DNA of 64,000 nt, from positions 496,001-560,000 of the forward strand of contig NZ_JACHZX010000002.1 in the NCBI RefSeq assembly GCF_014193845.1, written 5' to 3'. Made by a program: the position numbers and the translations under genes. The notes beneath the pieces were generated by a model, which saw only the letters and a list, made by a program, of their open reading frames with translations, searched no databases and was not told where the DNA came from. Shown here piece by piece: positions 28,212-37,929 of this stretch (positions are counted from its first letter, which is position 1; every line of letters starts with the position of its first letter). The stretch comes from Sphingomonas sp. BK345 (GTDB taxonomy: Bacteria > Pseudomonadota > Alphaproteobacteria > Sphingomonadales > Sphingomonadaceae).

Positions 28212-28607
28212 ATGTTCACCTTCCTGCTCGTCCTCCAGGCCATCATCGCGGCTGCCCTCGTCACCGTGATCCTGATGCAGCGCTCGGAAGGCGGCGGCCT
28301 GACCTCGTCGGGCAGTCCGTCGGGGCTGATGTCGGCGCGCGGCGCGGCGGACTTCCTCACGCGCGCCACCTCGGTGCTGGCGGGAATCTTCGTGGTGATG
28401 AGCATCGTCCTCGCCTTCATCGCGGCGCACCGCGGTGCGGTGTCGGTCGACACCTCGCTGCAGCGGCGCGTTCCCGCGGCGCAGACCCAGCAGCCGGCGC
28501 CGACTCAGCCCGACGCCGCCGCGCAGGTCCCGCTCGCGGGTGAGCCGGCGAACGCCGCCGCGCCCGTCCCGGCGCCGGCCGACAACGGCGTGCCGCTGGC
28601 GCGCTGA
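28212..28607 (+). CDS. secG: preprotein translocase subunit SecG
   Basis: A 131-residue SecYEG component with two membrane segments, FTFLLVLQAIIAAALVTVILMQ (2-23) and LTRATSVLAGIFVVMSIVLAFIA (about 49-72), separated by the conserved loop RSEGGGLTSSGSPSGLMSARGAADF. The C-terminal tail is Pro/Ala/Gln-rich. Start ATG 28212 is set by the beginning of family similarity. It precedes pyrG by 84 bases. Confidence 0.93.
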   Translation: MFTFLLVLQAIIAAALVTVILMQRSEGGGLTSSGSPSGLMSARGAADFLTRATSVLAGIFVVMSIVLAFIAAHRGAVSVDTSLQRRVPAAQTQQPAPTQPDAAAQVPLAGEPANAAAPVPAPADNGVPLAR

Positions 28608-28691
28608 TCACTCCCACAGCGTCGACTCGTCGCGCGCGGCCTCACCGCGCGCTTGCCCTCGCTCGTACTATAAGGTTAGGCAGTTCGCCCC

Positions 28692-30326
28692 ATGGCGCGG
28701 TATATCTTCATCACCGGCGGCGTGGTCTCCTCGCTCGGTAAGGGTCTCATGGCGGCGAGCCTCGCGGCGCTGCTCCAGGCGCGCGGCTATCGCGTGCGCA
28801 TCCGCAAGTTCGACCCCTATCTCAACGTCGATCCGGGGACGATGAGCCCGTATCAGCACGGCGAGGTGTACGTCACCGACGACGGCGCCGAGACCGATCT
28901 CGACCTCGGCCATTACGAGCGCTTCACCGGCGTGGCGTCGCGCCAGTCGGACAACATCACCTCCGGCCGCATCTACAAGACGATCATCGAGCGCGAGCGG
29001 CGCGGCGACTATCTCGGCGCGACGGTGCAGGTTATCCCGCACGTCACCGACGCGATCAAGGCGTTCGCGCGCGCCGAGACCGACGACCTCGATTTCGTGC
29101 TGTGCGAGATCGGCGGCACGGTGGGCGACATCGAGTCGCTGCCCTTCATCGAGGCGATCCGCCAGCTCAAGAACGAGGTCGGCCGCGGCAACGCGATCTC
29201 GGTCCATGTCACGCTCGTGCCGTATATCGCCGCGGCGGGTGAGCTGAAGACCAAGCCGACGCAGCATTCGGTACGCGAGCTTGCCGCGCTCGGCGTCCAG
29301 CCCGACGTGCTGGTGTGCCGCTGCGAGAAGCCGCTCCCGGTGTCGGAGCGCGCCAAGATCGCGCTGTTCTGCAACGTGCCCGAGAGCGCGGTCATCCCCG
29401 CGCTCGACGCCGCCAGCATCTATGCGGTGCCGCTGCAATATCACGCCGAGGGGCTCGACTCGGAGGTGCTGCGCGCCTTCGGCATTACGCCCTCGTCGCC
29501 GCCCGACCTCAGCCGCTGGCAGGAGATCGTCGATCGCCTCCAGCACCCGGAGGGCGAGGTGACCGTGGGCGTGGTCGGCAAGTACGTTGGCCTGCAGGAC
29601 GCCTATAAGTCGCTCAACGAGGCGCTGGTCCACGGCGGGATCGCTAATCGCGTCAAGGTCAACGTCCGCTGGATCGACGCCGAGCTGTTCGAGCACGACG
29701 ACGAGGAGATCGTCAGCCAGCTCGAGCCGCTCGACGCGATCCTCGTGCCCGGCGCGTTCGGCGAGCGCGGCGCCGAAGGCAAGATCAAGTCGGTGCGGTT
29801 CGCGCGCGAGCGCGAGATCCCCTATTTCGGCATCTGCTTCGGCATGCAGATGGCGTGCATCGAGGGCGCGCGCGACCTCGCCGGCATCGCCGAGGCCTCG
29901 TCGACCGAGTTCGGTCCGACCGAGCAGCCCGTCGTCGGCCTGATCACCGAGTGGATGGGCCGTGACGGGCTCGAGCAGCGCGAGGCGCAGGGCGATCTCG
30001 GCGGTACGATGCGGCTCGGCGCCTATGACGCGACGCTCGCGGGCAACAGCGTGGTCGCCTCCATCTACGGCGACACGCAGATCTCCGAGCGGCATCGGCA
30101 CCGCTACGAGGTCAACACCGGCTATCGCGAGGCGCTGGAAAAGGGTGGGCTGGTGTTCTCGGGCATGTCGCCCGACGGTACCTTGCCCGAGATCGTCGAG
30201 CGCCCCGACCACCCGTGGTTCGTCGGCGTCCAGTTCCACCCGGAGCTGAAGAGCAAGCCGTTCGATCCGCACCCGCTGTTCGCCAGCTTCATCGAGGCCG
30301 CGCTCAAGCAGAGCCGGCTAGTGTAG
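28692..30326 (+). CDS. pyrG: CTP synthase
   Basis: A 544-residue enzyme converting UTP to CTP with glutamine as nitrogen donor. The N-terminal synthetase domain begins [18 protein letters not shown] and contains [21 protein letters not shown]. The C-terminal glutaminase has catalytic cysteine 382 in YFGICFGMQ and the His-Glu pair in [12 protein letters not shown]. Length and motifs are standard. The gene is closed by a strong terminator. Confidence 0.98.
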   Translation: MARYIFITGGVVSSLGKGLMAASLAALLQARGYRVRIRKFDPYLNVDPGTMSPYQHGEVYVTDDGAETDLDLGHYERFTGVASRQSDNITSGRIYKTIIERERRGDYLGATVQVIPHVTDAIKAFARAETDDLDFVLCEIGGTVGDIESLPFIEAIRQLKNEVGRGNAISVHVTLVPYIAAAGELKTKPTQHSVRELAALGVQPDVLVCRCEKPLPVSERAKIALFCNVPESAVIPALDAASIYAVPLQYHAEGLDSEVLRAFGITPSSPPDLSRWQEIVDRLQHPEGEVTVGVVGKYVGLQDAYKSLNEALVHGGIANRVKVNVRWIDAELFEHDDEEIVSQLEPLDAILVPGAFGERGAEGKIKSVRFAREREIPYFGICFGMQMACIEGARDLAGIAEASSTEFGPTEQPVVGLITEWMGRDGLEQREAQGDLGGTMRLGAYDATLAGNSVVASIYGDTQISERHRHRYEVNTGYREALEKGGLVFSGMSPDGTLPEIVERPDHPWFVGVQFHPELKSKPFDPHPLFASFIEAALKQSRLV

Positions 30327-30332
30327 GGGCGC

Positions 30333-30362
30333 GACGACCGCTCCGGCGAGCGGTCGTCTTAT
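30333..30362 (+). terminator. Rho-independent terminator after pyrG
   Basis: A perfect 10-bp stem GACGACCGCT / AGCGGTCGTC with a 6-nt loop, followed by TTATAATT, starts 7 bases after the pyrG stop. Confidence 0.85.
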
Positions 30363-30419
30363 AATTGAGGCAGCGGAACCGCAGCCGGGTGGCGGCGCGG
30401 TCAACGGAGCTCGCCTCTG

Positions 30420-32255
30420 ATGGATCAGTTACGCATCGCGCCCAGGCTCGTCCTGTCGTACGCGGTGATCTTCGTCGTCATGCTGGGGATCAACCTGCTC
30501 GCGCTCGCCAACGTGAGCCGCATCGACGCGATTGCGGAAGATATCGGCGTTCACCGCCGCCACAATTATGAATCAGCCTCGGCCATGGCGCTCGCGGCCA
30601 CGCAATATCGGCTGGGCGAGGCCACATTGGCAGCGGCGCGCGACGGTGCTGAGGTGACCGCGGCGGCACAGGACCTTGCCGAGCGCGCGCGTGCGGTGGA
30701 GACGCGGGTCGCGGAGCTCGACGGCCGGCTGCGTTCACCGGTGACACAGGGCCTGTTGCGCGAGTTCGCGCACGACTGGTCGACCTATCGTGCGTCCGGA
30801 GCGAACCAGTTCCGCCGTGTCGGGGCGCCGGGGCTGGCGACGTTCCGCGCGCGCGCGCCGGCCTTCTCCGATGTCGAGCGGGATGCCAACCGCTTGCTGG
30901 TGCAGCAGTCGGGTTCGCTCGATAACGGCGTGGCCACCGCGCGCTCGCTCGTCGACGCGGCGCGAACGATCACGTTCGTGGCGATGGCGCTGACCGCGCT
31001 GCTCGTGATCGCGCTGCTGATGATGCTCATCCGTGGCATCGCTCGCCCGCTCGATGTCGTGACCAACGGGCTGTTGCAGCTCGCCGATGGCGACCTCGGC
31101 GTCGAGATCGCGGGGGCGGGGCGCGGCGACGAGGTCGGCGACGTCGCCGCCGCCGCGATCAAGCTGCGCGACCGGCTGCTCGCCGCCGAGCAGGAGAAGG
31201 TGCGCCAGACCGCACTGATCGTCACCAGCGTGGGCGCGGGGCTCGACTCGCTGGCGCGCGGCGATCTGACGACCCGCGTCGACACCGAGCTGGAGGGCGC
31301 GTTCGGCAAGCTGCGCACCGACTTCAACGATGCGATCGAGGCGCTGGCAGCGGTGCTCGCGGCGGTGCAGGCGAGTGCCGCCGGGATCAGCGAGGGCGCC
31401 GACGAGATCCTGCAGGCGAGCGACGACCTGTCGCTCCGTACCGAGAAACATGCCGCCGGCCTGGAGCAGACCTCGGCGGCGATGCAGCAGATCACCGAGA
31501 CGGTGCGCCAGACCGCCGAGGGCGTCTCGCGCGTCAACGGCGTGGTGGTGGAGACGCGCGGCGATGCCGAGCGCTCGGGCGAGGTGGTGCGCCGCGCGGT
31601 CGAGGCAATGAGCGGGATCGAGCGCGCCTCGCACGAGATCGGCGACATCATCAGCGTGATCGACGGCATCGCCTTCCAGACCAACCTGCTCGCGCTCAAC
31701 GCGGGCGTGGAGGCGGCGCGTGCGGGCGACGCCGGCCGCGGTTTTGCGGTGGTGGCGCAGGAGGTGCGGGCGCTGGCGCAGCGCTCGGCCGACGCCGCGC
31801 GCGACGTCAAGAAGCGCATCGGCGCCTCGACCGAGCAGGTCGGCGCGGGCGCCAAGCTGGTGGTGGAGGCGGGCAACGCGCTGACCCGGATCATCGCGCG
31901 GGTCGGCGAGATCGGCGCGCTGGTGGCGCAGATCGCCGAGGCGGCCGACCAGCAGTCGACTGGGCTCGTGCAGGTGAGCAAGGCGATCGCCGAGATGGAC
32001 GGCGTCACCCAGCAGAACGCCGCCATGGTGGAGGAAACGACGGCCGCGGCGCGCGCGCTCGCGGGCGAGGCGGACGCGCTAGCCCAGGAGGTCGCGTGTT
32101 TCCTGCTCGACCGCTCCGCGCCGACCCGCGCCGGCCTGCCGCGCCACCGCCAGATCGAGGCTCCCGCGCGTCGCCTGCCCAAGCCCGCGCCGCGGCTCGG
32201 CCATGCTCCGCGCGGGCAAGGGGGTGAGGATGACGGCGCCCTACGTGCCGAGTGA
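30420..32255 (+). CDS. methyl-accepting chemotaxis protein
   Basis: A 611-residue chemoreceptor. The first membrane segment is at about 10-32 (LVLSYAVIFVVMLGINLLAL), followed by a helical periplasmic sensor of about 150 residues, a second membrane segment at about 180-203 (TFVAMALTALLVIALLMMLI), HAMP (RGIARPLDVVTNGLLQLADGDL), and the cytoplasmic signalling hairpin with the tip DGIAFQTNLLALNAGVEAARAG. No CheR/CheB-tethering pentapeptide is seen at the C-terminus, and no che genes are nearby, so it feeds a system encoded elsewhere. Confidence 0.94.
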   Translation: MDQLRIAPRLVLSYAVIFVVMLGINLLALANVSRIDAIAEDIGVHRRHNYESASAMALAATQYRLGEATLAAARDGAEVTAAAQDLAERARAVETRVAELDGRLRSPVTQGLLREFAHDWSTYRASGANQFRRVGAPGLATFRARAPAFSDVERDANRLLVQQSGSLDNGVATARSLVDAARTITFVAMALTALLVIALLMMLIRGIARPLDVVTNGLLQLADGDLGVEIAGAGRGDEVGDVAAAAIKLRDRLLAAEQEKVRQTALIVTSVGAGLDSLARGDLTTRVDTELEGAFGKLRTDFNDAIEALAAVLAAVQASAAGISEGADEILQASDDLSLRTEKHAAGLEQTSAAMQQITETVRQTAEGVSRVNGVVVETRGDAERSGEVVRRAVEAMSGIERASHEIGDIISVIDGIAFQTNLLALNAGVEAARAGDAGRGFAVVAQEVRALAQRSADAARDVKKRIGASTEQVGAGAKLVVEAGNALTRIIARVGEIGALVAQIAEAADQQSTGLVQVSKAIAEMDGVTQQNAAMVEETTAAARALAGEADALAQEVACFLLDRSAPTRAGLPRHRQIEAPARRLPKPAPRLGHAPRGQGGEDDGALRAE

Positions 32256-32269
32256 GTCTATAAGGGAAA

Positions 32270-32297
32270 GGCGCCCGGACCTGTCGGCCCGGACGCC
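32270..32297. terminator. imperfect hairpin between convergent mcp and hsp20
   Basis: GGCG-C-CCGG (32270-32278) pairs with CCGG-A-CGCC (32289-32297) in the 100-base gap between convergent genes. There is no T run, so termination is only suggested by position. Confidence 0.4.
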
Positions 32298-32355
32298 CCC
32301 ACCGGCGCCTCGAAAGGGAGCAAAGAGACGCCGATCCCGCTCGCGCGGCTGACCC

Positions 32356-32823
32356 TTACGCGGCGCGCGCCGCGTCGGTGGCCTTGTCCTCCACCGCGGT
32401 GAGCTGCGGGCCGGTCTTGATCGCGATCGACTTCGGCTTCATCGCCTCAGGCACCTCGCGGACCAGATCGATCACCAGCAGCCCGTCGTTCAGCCGCGCG
32501 TCCTCCACGAACACGAAGTCGGCCAGCTCAAACCGCCGCTCGAAGCTGCGGTTGGCGATGCCGAGGTGGAGAAACTGCGCATTCTCCGCCCGATCGTCCT
32601 TCTTGCCGGCCACCTGCAGCAGGTTCTGCTGCGCGGTGATCTCGATCTCGTCGCGGCTGAAGCCGGCAACGGCCAGCGTGATGCGGTAGCGGTCGTCGGC
32701 GACTCGCTCCAGGTTGAACGGCGGATAGTTCTCGGATGCGCCGCGCGCATTCGCCTCGATCATGTCGAACAGACGATCAAAGCCAATGGTCGAGCGGCGG
32801 TAGGGAGTAAGGTCGAAACGCAT
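32356..32823 (-). CDS. small heat-shock protein, Hsp20/IbpA family
   Basis: A 155-residue alpha-crystallin-domain chaperone that holds unfolding proteins for refolding. It begins MRFDLTPYRRSTIGFDRLFDM, the IbpA-type N-terminus, then has the alpha-crystallin domain around 37-125 (PPFNLERVADDRYRITLAVAGFSRDEIEI; GIANRSFERRFELADFVFVEDARLNDGLLVIDL). ATG 32823 is fixed by a GGAGG ribosome site 8 bases upstream. Expression is likely heat-controlled at two levels: a sigma-32 promoter and a 5' hairpin series that hides the ribosome site. Confidence 0.95.
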   Translation of the reverse strand: MRFDLTPYRRSTIGFDRLFDMIEANARGASENYPPFNLERVADDRYRITLAVAGFSRDEIEITAQQNLLQVAGKKDDRAENAQFLHLGIANRSFERRFELADFVFVEDARLNDGLLVIDLVREVPEAMKPKSIAIKTGPQLTAVEDKATDAARAA

Positions 32824-32824
32824 G

Positions 32825-32911
32825 TTCAAATCCTCCGATGAGCTATTTGAAGCAAGGCGCCCGGTCATCCGCGGCGCCTTTGTCCGTGCGGCCCGGCCAG
32901 CGGCACCGCAC
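32825..32911 (-). promoter_or_regulatory. candidate RNA thermometer in the hsp20 leader
   Basis: Reading the minus strand, the leader holds three successive hairpins. Hairpin 1 is GTGCGG / CCGCAC (32911-32886). Hairpin 2 is AAGGCGCC / GGCGCCTT (32880-32854). Hairpin 3 is TTCAAAT / ATTTGAA (32851-32825). Inside hairpin 3, CTC pairs with GAG of the GGAGG ribosome site around a 4-base loop. The lower stem of hairpin 3 is A/T-rich in a G/C-rich genome, as expected for heat melting. The layout resembles ROSE-type leaders of alphaproteobacterial small heat-shock genes. Confidence 0.65.
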
Positions 32912-32918
32912 GCTAGCT

Positions 32919-32946
32919 AAATGGGAGTAGCACGAAGCGTTTCAAG
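32919..32946 (-). promoter_or_regulatory. sigma-32 heat-shock promoter of hsp20
   Basis: On the minus strand CTTGAAA (32946-32940) and CCCATTT (32925-32919) are separated by 14 bases, a full match to the sigma-32 consensus. Transcription would start about 7 bases later, at the foot of the first leader hairpin. Confidence 0.85.
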
Positions 32947-33029
32947 TCCCCCTGATACTCCTACTTCGTTGATGGACTATGCGGGATCGGCGATGCAGGA
33001 TGATGTCGAGGTAAACAGGGGGGAATTCG

Positions 33030-35489
33030 ATGTCGCTCACGCTCGCGCTGCTACTGGCACAGGCCGCCGTACCGTCCGCCGCGGCCGATCAGGCGGTTGG
33101 TGCGCCCGCTGCTGCGGCACCGTCGCAGGACGATGCCGTGGTGCGCGGGACGGTCGACGGCAGCGGTGACAACGAGCGCGGTCGGCTCGGCCCGGCGCAG
33201 CAGGGCGGGGGCGACATCGTCGTCACCGCGCGGCGTCGCGCCGAGAGCGTGCAGCGCGTGCCGCTCGCGGTGTCGGTAATCGGCGGCACCGCGCTGGCGG
33301 AGACGGGCGCGTATAATGTCAGCCGGCTGACGCAGATCCAGCCGACGCTGCAATTCTACTCGACCAACCCGCGCAACTCGGCCGCCAACATCCGCGGCCT
33401 GGGCGCCCCGTTCGGCCTCACCAACGACGGGATCGAGCAAGGCGTCGGCATCTATGTCGACCAAGTCTATTACTCGCGCATCGCCTCGGCCACCTTCGAC
33501 TTCACCGACACCGAGCGAATCGAGATCCTGCGCGGACCGCAGGGCACGCTCTACGGCAAGAACACCACCGCGGGCGCAATCAACATCACCACGCGGCGAC
33601 CGAGCTTCACGCCCGAGGCACGGGTGGAGCTCACCGCAGGCAACCTCGAGTTCCTCCAGGCCAAGGCCTCTGCCTCGGGTCCGCTGATCGACGACACGCT
33701 GGCGATCCGACTGTCGGCCTCGGTGACATCGCGACGGGGCACGATCTACAACACGCGTACCGGCGCCTATGTAAACGCGCAGGACAATCGCAGCCTGCGC
33801 GGGCAGCTCTTCTGGCAGGCGGCGTCCAACCTCGATCTCACGCTCGCCGGCGACTACAACCACCAGGATCCGGAATGCTGCGCGCAGATCTTCGCGCGAG
33901 TCGGCCGCACGCAGCGGCCGCTCGCGCGGCAATATGAGGCGCTCGCCGCCGCCTTCGGCTACGCGCCGCCGTCGCGCAACGCCTTCGACCGGCTCACGGA
34001 CCTGGACACACCTTTGCGCGCGCGCCAGGAGCTGGGCGGCGCGTCCTTGGTGGCCAACTGGGACGTCGGCGCGGCAACGCTCACCTCGGTTTCCGCGTGG
34101 CGCTTCTGGGATTGGAATCCCTCGAACGACCGCGACTTCATCGGCCTGCCGATCACCACGGTGTCGGCCAACCCGTCGCAGCAGAAGCAGGTGAGCCAGG
34201 AGCTGCGCGTCGCCTCGAACGGGCAGCACCGCGTCGATTATGTCGCCGGCCTTTTCTACTTCCGCCAGACGATCGACACGCAGGGGCTCCAGGTACAGGG
34301 GCCGGCGGCCAGCCGTTGGCTGCTCAATCCGGGTGACCCGCCGTTCGGCGCCAACGGCTGCGCGCGCCCGAGCAGCGCGGCCTGCAACCCGGCGATCCTC
34401 GACGGGCTGACCGCGCGCAACACGATCGGCTTCACCAACACCTCCGCCGCGGCGTTCGGGAAGCTCACCTGGCATCTCGGCGACAGCTTCTCGATCGCGC
34501 CCGGCGTGCGCGTCAACTATGACAAGAAGCGCGGCTCCTATGTCTCGGTGGTGACGACGGGCAGCGGCTCGACCACGCTGACCAGCGATCAGCGCGGCGT
34601 TCTCGCGCCGCAGAGCTACGCGCCCGACTTCGACAATTGGAACGTCTCGGGTGACATCACCGCGGCCTGGGACATCGCCGCCGACGTCCACGGCTATGCC
34701 ACCTACGCGCGCAGCTACAAGTCGGGCGGGATCAACCTCTCGGGTCTGCCGCTGGACGCCGGTAACAATCCTATCCTCAGCGCCGCGACGGTGAAGCCCG
34801 AGAAGGTCAATCACTATGAGCTGGGGCTCAAGACCCAGTTCCTCGATCGCCGCGCGACGGTGAATCTGGCCGCTTTCTGGACCGACATCTCGGACTATCA
34901 GGCGACCGTCACCAACGGCCAGCTCGGCGTGCTGCGCGGCTATCTCGCCAATGCGGGCAAGGTGCGGACGCGCGGCGTCGAGCTCGACTCGGCGTTCCGC
35001 CCGACCACGCGTCTCAACGTCTACGCCAACGCGGCCTATACCGACGCCAAATACGTCGACTTCACCGACGCGCCGTGCCCGCCCGAGCTGTCGGGCGGCA
35101 CGAGCAGTCCGGCCAACTGCGACATCTCGGGCCAGCGTTTGCCCGGCATCTCGAAATGGGCCTTCTCCTACGGTGCCGAATATGCGGTGCCGGTGACGCT
35201 GGGGGGCGAGGGCGGCAACGTCTATCTCGGCTATGACGGCAGCTATCGCTCCGATTTCTCGAGCAACCCGTCGGAGTCGATCTACACCAACATCGATGGC
35301 TATTCGATCTCGAACGTGCGGCTGGGCTATCGCAGCGACCGCGGCCTCAACGCGTTCCTGTGGCTGCGCAACGCCTTCGACCAGGATTATTACGAGCTGC
35401 TGGCGACCCAGTCGGGCAACACCGGGCTGGTGGTCGGCCAGCCGGGCGATCCGCGCACTTATGGTGTGACGGTCTCGGCGAACTTCTGA
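33030..35489 (+). CDS. TonB-dependent outer-membrane receptor
   Basis: An 819-residue receptor. A short signal-like start (MSLTLALLLAQAAVPSAAA) precedes the TonB box region GGGDIVVTARRRAESVQRVPLAVSVI. The plug includes SAANIRGLG, VGIYVDQVYYSR and the hallmark IEILRGPQGTLYGKNTTAGAINITTRRP, and the barrel ends in TVSANF. This is the iron-siderophore/sphingomonad-expanded class; the ligand is not predictable. A strong GGGGGG ribosome site lies before ATG 33030. It stands alone, divergent from hsp20. Confidence 0.93.
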   Translation: MSLTLALLLAQAAVPSAAADQAVGAPAAAAPSQDDAVVRGTVDGSGDNERGRLGPAQQGGGDIVVTARRRAESVQRVPLAVSVIGGTALAETGAYNVSRLTQIQPTLQFYSTNPRNSAANIRGLGAPFGLTNDGIEQGVGIYVDQVYYSRIASATFDFTDTERIEILRGPQGTLYGKNTTAGAINITTRRPSFTPEARVELTAGNLEFLQAKASASGPLIDDTLAIRLSASVTSRRGTIYNTRTGAYVNAQDNRSLRGQLFWQAASNLDLTLAGDYNHQDPECCAQIFARVGRTQRPLARQYEALAAAFGYAPPSRNAFDRLTDLDTPLRARQELGGASLVANWDVGAATLTSVSAWRFWDWNPSNDRDFIGLPITTVSANPSQQKQVSQELRVASNGQHRVDYVAGLFYFRQTIDTQGLQVQGPAASRWLLNPGDPPFGANGCARPSSAACNPAILDGLTARNTIGFTNTSAAAFGKLTWHLGDSFSIAPGVRVNYDKKRGSYVSVVTTGSGSTTLTSDQRGVLAPQSYAPDFDNWNVSGDITAAWDIAADVHGYATYARSYKSGGINLSGLPLDAGNNPILSAATVKPEKVNHYELGLKTQFLDRRATVNLAAFWTDISDYQATVTNGQLGVLRGYLANAGKVRTRGVELDSAFRPTTRLNVYANAAYTDAKYVDFTDAPCPPELSGGTSSPANCDISGQRLPGISKWAFSYGAEYAVPVTLGGEGGNVYLGYDGSYRSDFSSNPSESIYTNIDGYSISNVRLGYRSDRGLNAFLWLRNAFDQDYYELLATQSGNTGLVVGQPGDPRTYGVTVSANF

Positions 35490-35545
35490 GCGATGGCGCG
35501 CCACGGCAGAGGCTAGGCCTCAGGCAGGCAGCCCCAGCGAGTGAT

Positions 35546-35640
35546 CGTCATCCCGGCCCTGAGCCGGATCCATCTGGCCGCGAGAGCAACGGTGGCAGTA
35601 CGCGCGGCAACATGGATCCTGGGTCGGGCCCGGGATGACG
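35546..35640. repeat. 95-bp palindromic repeat, family A copy 4
   Basis: It runs from CGTCATCCCGG to CCCGGGATGACG with inner GGATCC near both arm ends, 56 bases after the receptor stop. It is one base shorter than most copies. Confidence 0.83.
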
Positions 35641-36011
35641 ACAGGATCTGCGATCGTGAGCGATCACGGCGTACCGAACTTGTCGACCTCGTTTGATTGT
35701 ATGCGCGGCGTCACCACATTGCCGCCACAAAGCAAACGCCCGGGCCGCTCATCGCGACCCGGGCGCCTGCGTGACGATCGCTCGTCAGCCCCCTATCCCG
35801 CCGTCTGCCCGCGCGCTTCGGTGTGAAGCGGAGCTCGACGACATTCCCCGAACCACGGCCTTTGCCTGTGTGCCAGTGAGGGAAGGTATGCTGGTGCGGC
35901 GTTCGGCTGTCGACCGAAATGAACGCGGGCAAAACCGATTGCGGCAGCTCTGTGTCGAATCCGCCACACGCCCCGTTGCGCCGCCGCGCGCGCCATCCTA
36001 GAGGCGGCGGC
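35641..36011. other. 371-base stretch without a convincing gene, upstream of lolC
   Basis: Short open frames exist on both strands but none has a recognisable domain or good ribosome site. The only clear structure is the hairpin at 35737-35765. The lolC promoter must lie here, but I could not assign its boxes with confidence. Confidence 0.5.
35737..35765 (-). terminator. hairpin with T-rich tail on the minus strand
   Basis: A perfect 8-bp stem CGCCCGGG / CCCGGGCG with a 13-nt loop. On the minus strand it is followed by TTTGCTTTGT, which fits an intrinsic terminator; on the plus strand no T run follows. No minus-strand gene is evident upstream of it (towards 36000), so it may close a small RNA. 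Confidence 0.55.
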
Positions 36012-37262
36012 ATGTTGCTGTCGCGCTACGAGAGCATGATCGCGCGGCGGTATCTGCTGCCCGGTCGCGGTGAGCGGTTCATCGTCCTGGTCGCGGGCTT
36101 CTCGCTCGGCGCGGTGATGCTCGGCGTCGCCGCGCTGGTCATCGTGATGAGCGTGATGAACGGTTTCCGCGCCGAGCTGTTCGACAAGATCGTCGGGCTC
36201 AACGGTCACGCCGTGATCCAGGGCTACAACGGCCGCTTGCCCGACTGGCGCCGCGCGCTCGCCGAGGCGAAGGCCACCCCGGGGGTCACCAGCGCGATCC
36301 CGATGATCGAGCAGCCCTTGTTCGTCACCTACAACGGCCGCGCCGAGGGGATCATCCTGCGCGGCATGCGGCCCGAGGACATCCGCGCCAATCGGACGAT
36401 CAACTCCAAGGTCATCGTCGGCAGCCTCGCCAGCGTGACGCCGGGGAGCAACAACGTCGCGATCGGCGCGCGACTGGCGGAGCAGCTCGGCGCGACGATC
36501 GGGTCCGAGATCACGCTGATCAACCCGCTCGGGCCCTCGACCCCGTTCGGCACGATGCCGCGCTACGTCAACTACACCGTCGGCGCGATTTTCGAGGTCG
36601 GCGTGTACGATTACGACAAGGCTTATGTCGTGATGCCGCTCGCCGACGCGCAGACCCTGCTGCTGAGCGGCGACAGCGTCGGGATCATCGAGCTGCAGAC
36701 CAACGACGCCGACCGCGTCGGCGAGATCCTCGCGCCGCTCACGCGCAAGGTGCAGGGCTATGCCGCGGTCGCTGACTGGCGCCGGCTCAACGCCGAGCTG
36801 TTCGACGCGCTGGCGGTCGAGCGCGTCGCGATGTTCACCGTGCTGTGCATCATCATCCTGGTCGCGGCCTTCAACATCGCCTCGTCGCTGATCATGCTGG
36901 TGCGCTCCAAGACGCGCGACATCGCGATCCTGCGCACCATGGGGGCGAGCCGCGGCGCGATGCTGCGGATCTTCATCACCGTGGGGACGACGATCGGGGT
37001 GCTCGGCACCGTGGCGGGGCTGCTGCTCGGCTTCGGCTTCCTGTTCATCCGCCAGTCGGTGGTTAACGCGGTGCAGGCGATCACCGGGCAGAACCTGTGG
37101 GACCCGTCGATCCGCTATCTCACCGAGCTGCCGTCCAAGCCCAACCCGGTCGAGATCGTCGCGATCGTGCTGATCACGCTGCTGATGACCTTCTTGGCGA
37201 CGGTCTATCCCGCGCTCAAGGCGGCGGGCACCGACCCGGTCGAGGTGCTGCGCTATGAGTGA
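36012..37262 (+). CDS. lolC: LolC/LolE-family lipoprotein-releasing permease
   Basis: A 416-residue ABC permease that extracts outer-membrane lipoproteins from the inner membrane for handover to LolA. It starts [31 protein letters not shown] with the first membrane segment at about 24-48, a large periplasmic domain to about 270, then three membrane segments ([22 protein letters not shown] near 280; [21 protein letters not shown]; ending [31 protein letters not shown]). It is the only permease next to lolD, as in bacteria with one LolC/E-type subunit. It overlaps lolD by 8 bases. Confidence 0.92.
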   Translation: MLLSRYESMIARRYLLPGRGERFIVLVAGFSLGAVMLGVAALVIVMSVMNGFRAELFDKIVGLNGHAVIQGYNGRLPDWRRALAEAKATPGVTSAIPMIEQPLFVTYNGRAEGIILRGMRPEDIRANRTINSKVIVGSLASVTPGSNNVAIGARLAEQLGATIGSEITLINPLGPSTPFGTMPRYVNYTVGAIFEVGVYDYDKAYVVMPLADAQTLLLSGDSVGIIELQTNDADRVGEILAPLTRKVQGYAAVADWRRLNAELFDALAVERVAMFTVLCIIILVAAFNIASSLIMLVRSKTRDIAILRTMGASRGAMLRIFITVGTTIGVLGTVAGLLLGFGFLFIRQSVVNAVQAITGQNLWDPSIRYLTELPSKPNPVEIVAIVLITLLMTFLATVYPALKAAGTDPVEVLRYE

Positions 37263-37929
37263 GGCGGTGCTCCAGACGCGCGAGCTGGCGCGCAGCTTCA
37301 CCCAGGGCGGCGCGACGATCCACGTGCTGCGCGGTGTCGACCTCGCCATCGCGCCGGGCGAGATCGTGGCGCTGCTGGGGCCATCGGGCTCGGGCAAATC
37401 GACCCTGCTCCAGGCGGTCGGGCTGCTCGAGGGTGGGTTCGCGGGCTCGATCCGGATTGCCGGGGTGGAGGCGGCGCAGCTCGACGCCGCCGGCCGCACC
37501 GCGATGCGGCGCGACCGGCTCGGCTTCGTCTACCAGTTCCACCACCTGCTGCCCGACTTCAACGCGATCGAGAATGTCGTGCTGCCGCAGCTGATCCACG
37601 GCGCCGAGCGAGCGCCCGCCGAGGAACGCGCCGCCGTGCTGCTCACCGCGCTCGGGGTCGGTCACCGGCTGACGCATCGCCCGGCGCAGCTCTCGGGCGG
37701 CGAGCAGCAGCGCGTCGCGGTGGCGCGCGCGCTCGCCAACCGGCCCGCGCTGGTGCTGGCCGACGAGCCGACCGGCAACCTCGACGAACATACCGCCGAC
37801 GTCGTGCTCGCCGAGTTCCTGCGGCTGGTACGGGGCGAGGGCTCGGCGGCGCTGGTGGCGACGCATAACGAGCGGCTCGCCGCCAAGATGGACCGCGTCG
37901 TGCGGCTGCACGAGGGCACGATCGCGTGA
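37255..37929 (+). CDS. lolD: lipoprotein-releasing ABC transporter ATPase LolD
   Basis: A 224-residue ABC ATPase. Walker A is [15 protein letters not shown], the signature [15 protein letters not shown], and Walker [14 protein letters not shown], followed by the H-loop histidine in VATHNERLA. Small size and overlap with the permease gene identify LolD over the similar MacB/FtsE ATPases. The stop overlaps the next gene by 4 bases. Confidence 0.95.
   Translation: MSEAVLQTRELARSFTQGGATIHVLRGVDLAIAPGEIVALLGPSGSGKSTLLQAVGLLEGGFAGSIRIAGVEAAQLDAAGRTAMRRDRLGFVYQFHHLLPDFNAIENVVLPQLIHGAERAPAEERAAVLLTALGVGHRLTHRPAQLSGGEQQRVAVARALANRPALVLADEPTGNLDEHTADVVLAEFLRLVRGEGSAALVATHNERLAAKMDRVVRLHEGTIA

Noticed and set aside
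33051..35504. Minus-strand open frame of 817 codons opposite the second TonB receptor
   Set aside because: No signal peptide or family match, and composition typical of antisense frames; the plus-strand receptor is unambiguous.
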